Program-made: the position numbers and the translations under genes
In this document: positions 37,747 through 49,376 of the stretch, piece after piece
Numbering within the stretch: position 1 is the stretch's first letter
Layout: the number at the start of each line of letters is the position of its first letter
The notes under the pieces: generated by a model
Told to the model about the DNA's origin: nothing
The model's input: only the letters and a program-made list of their open reading frames with translations
Database searches by the model: none
Source: Physella acuta
Lineage: Eukaryota; Mollusca; Gastropoda; Physidae
NCBI RefSeq assembly: GCF_028476545.1
Contig: NW_026731931.1
Location: forward strand, 773,001-837,000
Length of the DNA: 64,000 bases
Reading direction: 5' to 3'

Positions 37747-37952
37747 TTTAATTGATTCCAACTTAGACGTCTTGGGTTGTTTCTATAACTCCCTTAATAT
37801 ATACGATGGACCTACAGCTAATTCGTCATGTTTGGATTCCTGCTTGATGTCACCTCGGCTGATTGTTTCAACCAGTAACTACTTACACATTGTGTTCTAC
37901 AGTACTAACTCTATAAACTTTAGAGGCTTTTATGGAAAGTACGAGATCAGAG
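37747..37952 (+). CDS. CUB gene exon 7: second half of a type-II CUB (middle copy)
   Basis: Acceptor TTGTTACAG, donor AGAG|gtattt; 206 nt, one codon shorter than exons 3 and 11 but in the same phases. It encodes GCFYNSLNIYDGP, STSNYLHIVF and the closing GFYGKYEIRG. The central part is strongly diverged from exons 3 and 11: it has CLDSC, giving one cysteine more than its counterparts, and lacks the Asp before the xLxIYDG strand. Calcium binding is therefore less likely in this domain. Confidence 0.82.
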
Positions 37953-38227
37953 GTATTTTAATATTAATAAGCCTAAATATTCAATACATTCTGTTCAACA
38001 CACTTTCTTTATTCCGTTCCTATGTGGTGCTTCTCTGCATTCCATTTAAAAGGCTAACTTTATAAATTGTATCTAACAAGGTACAATACAGAGAGCATAA
38101 ACCATATACAACCTTTAGCTTTTGCAAAATAAACATCTCTAATATAATGTGCTAATAATGTGCTATACAGTTGTTGGATAACTGAGATTTGTTTATCTGA
38201 GACTCCACAATGCTTTACATTTGTTTA

Positions 38228-39262
38228 TATAGGTGACCCGGTGCACCGTCAAATCAACCCCGACAAAACGACCCAGTCAAAATAGCCCAGTTTAAAGTGC
38301 CTCGTCTTAATTGCTCCCGTCAAATGGGCTCCCGTCATATTGACTCTCGACATAATGGCTCCCGACAAATAGGCTAAGGACAAATAGGCTCAGGACATAT
38401 TGACTACCGACAAATAGGCTCCCCATATATTAGCTCCCGACAAATTGGCACCCGACAAATAGGCTCAGGACATATTGGCTACCGACAAATGAGCTCCCGA
38501 TACATTAGCTCCCGACAAATGGGGTCCTGATATATTGAATTCCGACAAAAAGACTCGACAACTTGGCTCAAGACAAATGAATCGCATAAAAGTAACCAGT
38601 TTGGCCTACCTCCGATACCACTATAACCTCTTTTAAATTTTTTTTTATGAACCAACATTAATTTACAAACAAATCGAGCCCTTAAATTCCACCAATTCTA
38701 ACATTTTGATAATGTTTAATTTACAACGGTGAAGATCTGTTGCTTGAAAGCGAGCACAGAAGTGTAAATGTATGATATACATGATGTTTACATGATAACG
38801 GTATTTTGTTTTTTTGATAACCTACAAGCATAATGCAGGTAGAAATGTACAGCGTGGACCCTTCTCCCCAAACACTGAGTTTGAATAACCGATAACCGAC
38901 TCATTTATGCAAGTCATAGATAGATGACCCTTAAATTAAAACATGGTATTCTTTATAATAGATAAACTATTAAAAAAATAACGCCTGCCGAACAAGACTT
39001 GCATACGATGTATTACTTATGAGTGTTGGATAAGCTAACCTTAAAGAATATTGATAAACGGGTCCCACTGGCAGGTGGCATATTCAATGAGATCGTTTCG
39101 CTCGGATACCGTATTGTCGGGGGTCCTTTTGTCGGGAGCCAATTTGACAAGAGCCTAGTTGTCGGAAGTTGTAATGACAGGAACCGTTTTGTCGAGAAAA
39201 TAAATGTCGAGAGCCTACTTATCGGGAGTCTAAATAAAGGTGTTGCACTTGGCATCCGTTAA
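38228..39262. mobile_element. Probable fold-back element of CCCGACAAATAGGCT arrays, middle copy
   Basis: The left part (38228-38600) is a run of about 20 degenerate units such as CTCCCGACAAATAGG and CAGGACATATTGGCT. The right part (about 39060-39262) has the complementary phrases GTCGGGAGCCAATTT and TATCGGGAGTCTAAAT. The ends GGTGCACCGTCAAAT and TTGCACTTGGCATCC are weakly inverted. No target duplication could be fixed. It is older and more decayed than the one at 54144. Confidence 0.6.
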
Positions 39263-39299
39263 TCGTGCGCCCTGAATAGCGGGTAAGGGATGCTACTAT

Positions 39300-39700
39300 A
39301 TTCAGTGTTTAAACGTCAACAAGCACAAAAGCCGGCGCCCCGTAGCTTCCACGACCCGTAGCGCCCCGGACTCCCCTGCTAGCAGTATGCGCCTAAGTTC
39401 GTTTAAAAAGATGTTATACGCTAAAGACACGATGGGCAACAATAATCATTGACTATATCGAACAAGGCGCGTCGCCCGGCGCCCCTGAAGGGTTCTATTT
39501 GGAGCCCTGGGCTTTCCCGTTAGCGCAATGGCGCCTGAGTTTGTTCTAAACAGTGCGAAAGACAATAGATAAGAAGGTGTGTTACAGTCACTCAATAAAT
39601 TAAATCAGCCGTGTCAATAGCGCTCTGGTAGGGTATGATTCGGCTGCGAACTATAATTTCAGTTTCGGCTCCCAAAGGTTCACAAGGGCCGCAAAGGGTC
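39300..39700. repeat. GC-rich degenerate repeat with GGCGCCTRAGTT motif
   Basis: A 45-bp phrase occurs at 39361-39405 and 39502-39545 and again at 40931-40979, sharing a C-rich CTCCCCTG or TTTCCCGT core, TAGCRSTATGCGCC or close variants, and a TTAGTT-like end. GC content is far above the surrounding intron. No gene and no known family recognised. Confidence 0.5.
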
Positions 39701-39917
39701 ATGTAATGTTTTATTTTTTTGGAAAAATCAGATAAATTAACCAAGGTTAGATTATTAACTGGGATGTTTTCTGTAGTTCATGTGACATGGATTGTCTATA
39801 ACAAAAATGTGTAGGCACAGAGAAAGTGGTATGCTAGCGAGACAAAGTGTTTGAACGAAACAGTGTGTGAAGCAATGTGGTGTGGCGTCAAAATCGTGTG
39901 TATACTCGTCAGTTTTT

Positions 39918-40520
39918 TTACTTTCTCGTGCGACAAAAAAATCGAGATTTTTACACCTCACTGATACGGAAAAAACATAATTTTGCAATCTAGTCCGTAT
40001 GTCTGTGTGACTGTCTGTGTGTGTGTGTCTTTCTGTCTGTATGTAAACACGATAACTTGAGTACCGTTACAGCTACGTTGATGAAATTTCATATATAAGT
40101 ATTATATCAAAATCGTAGATCCTGATCAACTTTTGAGCGATTTCAAATAAACGAAAGTGGTACTTTTTCTACTTTGAATTTTTTTAAAAGCTTATAACTT
40201 GAGTACTATTTCAGATAGATAAATGAAATTTCACATGTAAATAAAAGATCTAATTTTCAACCTTCTGTTAAATTTTGAATAATTTCCGTTGAGCGGAAGT
40301 AGTAATTTACGCTACTTCCGATTTCTCAAAAAATGCATGTAAATTTATAAATTACTTTTATTATGCACATTTTGTTTTGGCGTTTGCTTGGTGCGCAATT
40401 CTTTTTTTTCTATGACATTCTATTATATTTTTAAAAGTTTAAGCAATTAAAAATCATCTCTATATTCCAAGTTATATAAGAATATTCGAGAAAGTTTAGG
40501 GAGATCAATCCCGGTGTATT
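39918..40520 (+). repeat. Unnamed interspersed repeat 'R1', copy 3
   Basis: Same order of landmarks as copy 1: ACTTTCTCG, CCGTATGTCTGTGTG, GATAACTTGAGTACCG, two CGGAAGT-like boxes, and the end GGGAGATCAATCCCGG. Confidence 0.75.
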
Positions 40521-41486
40521 CTTTATGTAATTTGTTCTTGTGATTCATGATACAGATTCTCGTTGTGGAATGTATTTATTTATAATTGTTACATTTGGCA
40601 CAAACGAGCCAAAATAAATAAGAAACCAAGTGTAACTGTCCATAAAAAAAATCCAAACAAATCCAAAGCCTACAGTTCTCGAAATAATGAAAATATTTCA
40701 GTACAAAATTTTCGGAGGGCAACTCAAATCTAAAAAAAATTCTCACTTCTAGATATTGAAATCGAAACTCTAATAATACACCTTTGGAAACGCTTACAAA
40801 TTGCATCAGTAACACTGGTGTGTTATAACACGTCAAATATTTTTTCTACTATGTTAAAGAAAAAATCATGTTCGTTTGTGTCACTTTTACGAATGACGCA
40901 ATCATCATCATTGTTTCAGGAAGTTATTTTGCGCTCTGGGTTATCCCCTGTGAGCACTATGGCGCCTATGTTAGTGTTAAGGAGCCAGGGGTCTTTCGTG
41001 TTGTCTCTGCGGTAGTGTAATCGGGGGCTCCCGAGAGCGCCCCTCTACGTCCCTAACAGATGTGCATCACCGAAGTGTGTTCTACCTCATTAATGTACAC
41101 TCAAGGTTTTCATGCGGTAGTGTACAAGGTCACGCGTCTTAAAATATTGGATTGGTAATGCATTGGTGAAACTCTTCTTATCTATTTTGGTCAATTTTAC
41201 AATGTCTTCAACTAACCGGAAAAGAATACTACTGGTTCCTCTGATTCAACTGCATTTAACTGTAAAGCCACCAAAATTTATATATTGCCTGCTTAGCAAA
41301 AGAAAAATAAGACCCGATTACATGTACAATCTAAGGCTTCACGCAATCGAGATTCATACGTTTTGGTGGTTATATGAGTAAAGTTTGACTTCGTACAGTA
41401 CAGAAGGTTTAAGCAGTGGAAAATGTAAACAAAATGTGCAATAAAGCACCACACTTATGTGCATCACTGTTATACAGACCAACACG
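40521..41486. other. Intron sequence between exons 7 and 8
   Basis: No gene recognised. It holds the third GC-rich motif at 40931-40979; from about 41385 it parallels 24730-24830 of copy A. Confidence 0.55.
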
Positions 41487-41797
41487 AATGTTGCACATAT
41501 TTACAATATGCCTAGTAAATTTGTCGACGACCTAACGAATCTAGATTGGACTATAGACTCTAAAATTATCTCTGCACCTTGTGTTAACAAATGGTTATTA
41601 CGGCATAAACTCCGGATTGTGTGTAAATTACGAGATCAAAGGTATATGAGTTTACACACAATCCGGAGTTTGTGCCGTAATAACCATTTGTTAGCACAAG
41701 GTGCAGAGATAATTTTAGAGTCTATAGTCCATTCTAGATTCGTTACGTCGTCGAAAAATTTACTAGGCATATTGTAAATATGTGCAACATTCGTTGA
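41487..41797. repeat. Inverted duplication of the decayed CUB exon (middle copy)
   Basis: Arms of about 150 bp (41487-41637 and 41650-41797) are near-perfect reverse complements around a spacer of about a dozen bases. The left arm matches the single relic at 25005-25136; the right arm is an added inverted copy. Each arm includes the ACGAGATCA stretch derived from the end of a CUB exon. Copies A and B lack the second arm. The transcript of this intron could fold into a roughly 150-bp hairpin. Confidence 0.7.
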
Positions 41798-42044
41798 ATT
41801 TTTTGTTGAATTGATGATCAGTTTTATTTTTACGTTTCTGGCAGCCAATTATTATTTATTCTTATAAAGATAAAATAACTTTAAATGTTAACCAGATTCG
41901 ATATTTTTTTCACTCTTATATTGCTCTAGGTTATGTAATAACTCCGTAATTGTCTTTTAATTACACAAGATTATATAAAGATAAATAATAAGTTAATATC
42001 TCGCAAATATATCCTTGCAATGTTAAACAAATTTTGTTTTATAG

Positions 42045-42168
42045 ATTTAAATGAAGTCGTAACTGCCACAACTGGAACGATAACCAACACAGGAAATACT
42101 TCGAGTTCTTCTGCAACCAACAATACATGGACTATTCGAGGACCCACTGGAACCATTATAGCTTTCAA
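42045..42168 (+). CDS. CUB gene exon 8: first half of a type-I CUB (middle copy)
   Basis: Acceptor TTTTATAG, donor TTCAA|gtaatg. It encodes TATTGTITNTGNTSSS, then NNTWTIRGPTGTIIAFK. The PTG turn before the last strand is closer to the CUB consensus (x-P-x-G) than the RRG of exons 4 and 12. Its partner is exon 9, 13.3 kb downstream, the longest intron fully inside the window; it contains a Gypsy-like fossil and two copy-B insertions. Confidence 0.83.
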
Positions 42169-44944
42169 GTAATGTTTATCATATAATTTTAAGAAATTGG
42201 TATTTAAATAGCTTTACATACAATTCTAATGTAGTGTTGTTTCTAAAACAAAATGGGTGTTATTTAAGGGAACAAGATACCCATGTTTTCGATAAAATTT
42301 TAATTTTGCTCCCCAAAATTTGTATTTCTTAATTCGGTACTAATACCTTTTATCTATCTAACCCGAACATTTCAGACTTCTACAGCTTACGGTTATCCGT
42401 TTATTGCGATGTGAAACATGGTACCCCCCGGCACGTTTTCACACTACAACGCGGACAGCGGCTATCTTCGAGCGGGGTTTACATCATTTATTGCCCGCGA
42501 GGCAGCATAAACTTTACAGCAATCTAAGGGCCAAGCACTCGTGTACCCGCTGGTGTAGTGACCTTGTCTTTTGTTCTAAAAATAAGTGGGATAGAAGTTG
42601 TTTTCTACAAAGTAAAATTTTATATCAAACCCCATATAAGGGCATGCGCGTAAAAATTATGAATGGGAAGAGATTCATTGATACGCTTGACCAATCATAT
42701 TATAGTACTTAAAATAAAAATAATTCACGATTGGTTGCAACTAACCACGTGTGCTAGGCAGCCATCTTGTTTCTAGATAAACAAAACAATCGCCTGTCTT
42801 AGTTGGTTTACTTTATTTGCATATACTCTTCTATTTGTTGTTTTAAAGTTATACAACAACATTAAGTTTAATAATTGAAACTTTGCCTAGAAATGTACTG
42901 TTGATTATCACTGGAACAATATCAAACACTGTTTCGTACGCTTTATACTAAGCTGAAACAATGCGTCATGGACATGACTATCAGTTGGTGAAGAATGTGC
43001 TGTCCATCCCCTTTACCCCCCTCATTCCCTTCTCGCCATTCAACCAACGGCCGGTTTATAATCTTGTTACGGATGCTGTGATAGGCTTGAACGCGTTCAT
43101 CAGACTTTACACCGGACTGTATACGACACATGTGTTGATGTGTATGCCCATCTCACCGTGTAGGGTTTGCTTGCAACGAATGTAAATACTAGATAGTAGA
43201 TAGGATAGCTGAGAAGCATTCACTTAGGGCCTGTACTTGACCCAATCTACACAGATGTGTTATTCGCGGTTGAATGAACATTGGTAATCTATGGCTCATC
43301 GGTTCCTCACGCACTATCCAGCGGTGGGGTGGGGTGGGGTGGAGGGGCGTGTCTAGCCTCAAGCGTTGTACCCAGTGTTGAGTTGTAGGCTATTATCATA
43401 AGGCAATAAACTTGTGTAAGCTACAATTTGAGTGGAGAAAGACATTGTATTGAAGTGAGAAGACCGGCTAACAAACAAAACTTGATCTGGTTGGATGATA
43501 GCTGTTATGAGAATACCGCTCGATTGATAGGATGTGTAATACTTAATAGTCATACATTCATTACCTGTTGTATACATATTTTCTGCTTACATAGAAAAAA
43601 TCTGTCTAAAACTTACAACATAAATCAAAGCGTAATTTATTAGACAAATGGTTCTTCCACATATAACAAGACGTTTTTTTTCTGTTTTCTATAAGAGAAA
43701 ACGCACCGTGCCTTTCCCCGCTCTTCTTTTCACGTTTTCTCAACTTTGCATTTTTACTCAAAATTCAACATTCAAATCGCTAAGGCCTTGGAACCCTTTG
43801 TCATACAAGAATAAAACATTCCACGTGCATTCAGCATAATACCATCTACAAAACTACGTTTGTACATTAAGGTTACTACAATACGTTAGGAAATATTGAT
43901 ATTTATGTAACACCACCCCCTAATTTTTGCACATAAATTTACGTAAAAATTTGTATTAAAAATTGAGTACAAGCTATCGCAATGAGCAAACGTAGAAATG
44001 TATAGTTTGGTGTAAGAAATCTAAATCTTTCATCCGCTTTTAAAAATCTCTTATGTGAACAAAGCCTTAACGATTTGAAAAGGTGATAGTTTTCACACCT
44101 TTTCGCGGTTTCCATGGCAACCAGTACTGCTATTGACGGCTATATATTATTTTTGTCTATAGTTTAACAACTATAATTATATGAACTTATTAAACAACCA
44201 GAAATGTGTTAAATAAAAAAAAATTATCCGTGGTGCCTATCCTTAACGCCTTGGCTCTGCGTATCGAGGGTTGTGAGGCTTCATGTGGAGGTACTTGAAA
44301 ATAAACGCTTTTTTTTGGTAACTGTACTGTTAAAGGATATTAACTATTTTATCACTGAAAATATTTGAAATTATGTGTTGATTGTAAGGAAATTTGATAG
44401 CTTTGATATTGTGGGTTTGTCAGCTAAACGTTGCCCGTTAGCCACACAGCAAAACAGAATTGACATGGATGAGAAAGATTCGTTTTCTGTGACATTTGGT
44501 TTCCACACAGTTTTAGTACTTTAAAAGCATATAATCCTATAATTTTCTAACTTAATCGACGTGTTTGATATGACAGTTATTAGACCGATTTAACTGCTTC
44601 TTCATTAGCTGCTGATTTTCTGAGAATGCAGAGATGCAGAGATCATCAAAGAAATTCTATTCTAAATGAATTATTTCCGGTGCTTTCCGGTTTTTTAAGC
44701 TTTTATTTAGTTCGAAACGTCTGTCTGTCTGTTTATTTGTTTGTTTGTGGGTTTGTATCAAATCTTGTAACTCAATTTCGACTTACTTTTAATACAACGA
44801 TTTCTTTCAAACTTTCCAGATACGTCCCACTTTGATGACAATACAAAAATTATCATTTTTTAAAAATTTAAGTAGATGTTTAACTAAAAATTGATCAAAC
44901 GCTTTCAAAATTAAGTGAGATAATAAAATTAAATCACACAAATG
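42169..44944. other. Mosaic intron sequence after exon 8
   Basis: 42400-42900 is relatively GC-rich and unrecognised. 43230-44226 matches 17870-18830, the intron upstream of a type-II second-half exon, then jumps to match 25637-25780 and next 27905-28430. No gene is seen. Confidence 0.6.
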
Positions 44945-44949
44945 ATTAC

Positions 44950-47900
44950 AGTCACACCCTGTTTGTACAGCCAACTTTATGGCACATGGTAAAGGCAAAT
45001 ACAAACCGCATCACTGTTGTTTTATTATATTTTAAGGCCTGATAGATAACACCAAACAACCTTTATCCTGGTAATTTTACAATTTTATTGATATCACAGA
45101 TACAGCAGCTACACTGCCAAACAAAACCCTCCTTTCTTAATCTTTCTTCCACATCCACTTTCTTTTGCGCATGCACCTGCCCACCACATTTTTTAGATTT
45201 ATATCGCCTTTTTACACCTCCACTAGAAACATACATTCATCCTACATTTGACTGTTACATATGCCCTTTCTCCCCTTTAAAAAATTAATACATTATTTTT
45301 TTCTTATATACATCACATTTACTATAAAATCTTCATTATACATGTAACAGTTAAAAAAATTCATATTGAAAAAGAAACTGGCTAATTAACATCCTAAATT
45401 ATTTTATATGTAACACTTACCAAATTGAACAATGATATTCATAAAATACATGGCAAAATGCAAAACTTCACTTATCTTATAAGTAACGCCAAATTGTAAC
45501 TCAGGTAAACCTTCTTAGTTTAATAATAACAAAACCTCACTAAGGTATACCCCCACTTAGTGGAGCAACCTTAAACCAATTGTATTAAACCAAATAATAA
45601 CAAATGACTCTAACTTAGGAACATCTCTTCTTAGTATAACAAAAATTCATTTAACCTCCCTAAGGAATATTACCTCTTAGTGTATCTCAAAATAAATCTA
45701 ACTAAGGAAATCTCCCTATTAGTAGAACATAATCATAGCTATGCAATAGATCCCATGGGCAAATCATATCCTTGATTTCCTTACTTCAATGGCTGAGGTC
45801 AACTCCTCATAATAACATATGCGAATTACCACATCTGTCAACTCATACTGCCATGGTCATGTTCATTACTTAACAAGATATAGGCCTACAGTGTACATAC
45901 AAACCACAGAAATACAACAAAACATATGTTTATTTGCATTTCTAAATTTAAATAGTTGTAAAAACATATTTATACAAGTTATGTACTTATAACTTATCCC
46001 TATCTTGCTCACACTTTTAAAATATTAATTTTCTCTGGTAGTAAATATCACACACTTCATTATTCAAAATTCCCTAATAAGGATTGGCTGATATGTCTCA
46101 GGTCATTATTTTCTTTATTCAGTTCTATGTTTGTTTCACCTCTTTCTTTGTACTAGGAGTTTTAATATTTAATATTTTGTCCCTATTTCCTTCAGTAGGT
46201 CTAATTTCTTTACTTCCAACCTTAAATCCTAAGAATTCTAATGTATCTACCCCCACATGCAGTTTCTCTGTTGCTATTGTAACACAGTGTTTCCTAAGTC
46301 TTTCTAGTAGTTCTTTTAGTGTTTCTATGTGTTCTGACCATGTGTTATTATGTATGCATATATCATCAACAAAGAAGACCAGGTTTTTCATTCCCTCTGT
46401 CATTTTACTCATGAATTTTGGAACGTGTTTCTGTGCTCTTGCCTCAACCGCTGCTCCAATTTGACTTGCCCATCTATCTATATCTTCCTCATTACTTTCT
46501 TTCACCTCCTTTCCATTCCCAATAATCATATCTGCTTTTGGTTCTTCTATGACCGCCACTTTATATTTACCTTTAAACCAAGCAGAATCTATATCAACTA
46601 CTGCTATCTCACACTCATCCTTAAATTTCTTGTTGGCATATGTCAACTTTATTATGCCAGGATTGTACTGTTCTGGTCTTACAAGACTTTTCTTAATAAT
46701 AATGCATGTGCAACCTGAATCTCTCAGACACATTACTCTGATGTTGTTTACTATAGCTGAGAATATCTTCAGTGTTGTATTCCTTTGTCTAACAGATGCC
46801 ACCGCCTCTGACCCTTCTACCCCTGCTGATGTCTCTTGATTGTTATTTCTAATATTTTTATTTTCTCCCTTGTTTTCTGGTCCGATTCTTTGCTGTCTAC
46901 TTGATTGTTGAATTCATGTCTACTTTGTCCACCATACTGTCCTTGTCTGTAATAACTACTTTGATTTCTATAATTATTATTAGGTGCGTAACCTCCTCTG
47001 TTATTATTGCTGAGATATGTATCTCTATTTTGTAAGCTGAAACACTCAGACTTAACATGGCCTGTTTTCCATGCTTCTGCTATATTTATATCTGTCTGGT
47101 TTCCATCTGGTAGGTACACTATTATTTCTATCTCTATTGTTGTTGCCATACCTTCTTTGATCACTGCCAAAGTTTCTACTGTAGACTGCTGCTGATATGT
47201 CTCCATGCTCTCTTTTGTCCAAAATAGCCCCTGGATGTGCATCCTTATAAATATTAAGTTGCTCTATTAATTGTTTCTCTGTCCTAACTTTTCTTTCACT
47301 CAAAAAAGTGAATAAACTATCTGTTGCATCATTTAAAACATGATCTATTAAGTTAAGTTCAATAATTGTCTCAGGATTCTTTAAATCTATTTCTGCCATT
47401 TCTATCCTTTTATTCATGTATTTGCGAATTTCAAAATTGATTTGGTTTATGTCACCAATGTTGTTAATTCTAACGTCTCGTATAGTCTTTCTGTAATAGT
47501 CTTCTGTCTTTCCAAAATGTTTCATCAATCTTTCTTTTACTAGGTCATAGTCTTCTTTTTCAGCCTCAGACATACTTACTATTATGGCAATAGTCTCTCC
47601 TGTCAAATTAGTCAATAAAGCCTGTGCTTTACCAGCAGATGAATAGTTAAAACTCTTACATGTTTGCTCAAAGAGTATTAAGTAAGTTTTCACACTCTCT
47701 TCCTTTGGTTTAAACGCTCTAAATTTAGGCTTCCAATTGTCTGTTTTGTTAACATTGCTTTCTTGAGATTTGTTACTTTTGATTTTGGCTAATTCTAGCT
47801 CATGTTGTCTCTGTTTTTTTCTGTCTTCAGCCTCTATTGTAGCTTTTGCTAGTTTCTAATCAGCCTCTATTTTAGCTATTTCCCTATCAGCCTCTATTTT

Positions 47901-48331
47901 AGCTATTTCCCTATCGGCCTCTATTTTAGCTTTAGCAAGTTCCCTCTCTATAGCTCTATCTCATCTTTCAGCTGCATCAGATCTTCTTTCCAGCATCTGA
48001 TATTTTATTTTCAACCCATTCGGCCTTTTCTACCCCAGTATATCCTAAAGAGTCAGCCAACTCAATCATTTTGGCATAGTCCTCCATATTAATGGTCCCA
48101 GAAAATTACTCAATTACCAAAATGTCAACAATATTGAAAAATCTGTTGGTCCTTTACAATGCGGATCACCGCTCACTTCTGACACCAAAAATGTCACACC
48201 CTGTTTGTACAGCCAACTTCATGGCACATGGTAAAGGCAAATACAAACCGCATCACAATATTTTTTACATTTATATCGCCTTTTTACACCTCCACTCGAA
48301 ACATACATTCATCATACATTTTACTGTTACA
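44950..48331 (-). mobile_element. Gypsy-type LTR retrotransposon fossil (copy B), both LTRs present
   Basis: Left LTR 44950-45259 (310 bp) and right LTR 48192-48331 (140 bp) match except for an internal gap in the right one. Target duplication ATTAC is at 44945-44949 and 48332-48336. Minus-strand parts, from right to left, are gag with a zinc-knuckle-like end, then a protease-like stretch and a reverse-transcriptase fragment with a VDDI catalytic-type motif. Most of pol is absent, so the element is a broken, internally shortened copy. The middle paralog shows the empty target at about 28430. Confidence 0.8.
45260..46100. other. Internal non-coding stretch of the Gypsy-like fossil
   Basis: AT-rich sequence between the left LTR and the reverse-transcriptase fragment. 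It contains loosely repeated CCTNACTAAGG-like phrases at about 45500-45720. No coding signal is seen. Confidence 0.5.
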
Positions 48332-48830
48332 ATTACTATATTCAATAACAGAATGTAAGCAATTAGATAGACGCGATCACCTAAATAGTCTGGTGAGCTG
48401 TGGTTCAAGAGAACGTTTACAATCGTAGGTCGAGTTTTCGAAGGCTATTAGGGCCGATTGAAATTTTCTGCCGTCTGTAAAATATGGTCACGGACGACTG
48501 CTTTCATTCGGCTGATAACCGTTTTTCAGATATAACTCTCAACGGGCTGAGGAATGTTAGAGATATTTCACGTGGCCGGTAGTATGCTTGTTTCTTTTGA
48601 CCATCCATAAAGTTAAAACATCAGCACACACATTTGATATATATCATTGTGTAGGTATTTAATTTTTCTTTACGTACAGAGGTGTTTTAGGTGTTAACAG
48701 TTAGTTTTAGTTTAGTAGCCTAATATTTGATGGTTGAATTTAAAAAAATAAATTTAAAAAAAAATAACTTCAACAATTCCTAAGAACAAAAACAATAATA
48801 AGAGTTCATTTGTATTTTTTCTGTACTAAA

Positions 48831-48832
<2 letters not shown>

Positions 48833-48911
<79 letters not shown>
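48833..48911. repeat. (TA)n microsatellite, copy B first array
   Basis: Uninterrupted TA run, the shorter allele of the array at 1836-1970. Confidence 0.97.
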
Positions 48912-48913
<2 letters not shown>

Positions 48914-49141
48914 TGACAATTTTGAATAAACTGTGTCAAGAAATGATTTTTCAAAATTAAAAATATATTATGATATTTTTACAATATTTGGACATTTGGT
49001 AAACACTTTTTACACTAAAAGTGGCAAACATATATAGACATGAAATAAACACACAAATAAGTAGATGTAATAAATGATCAAATAGAAATATCTGCAGTGT
49101 TTCATATTAAATTAAAATAGATGCTTTTTATTATCGTCCAA

Positions 49142-49376
<235 letters not shown>

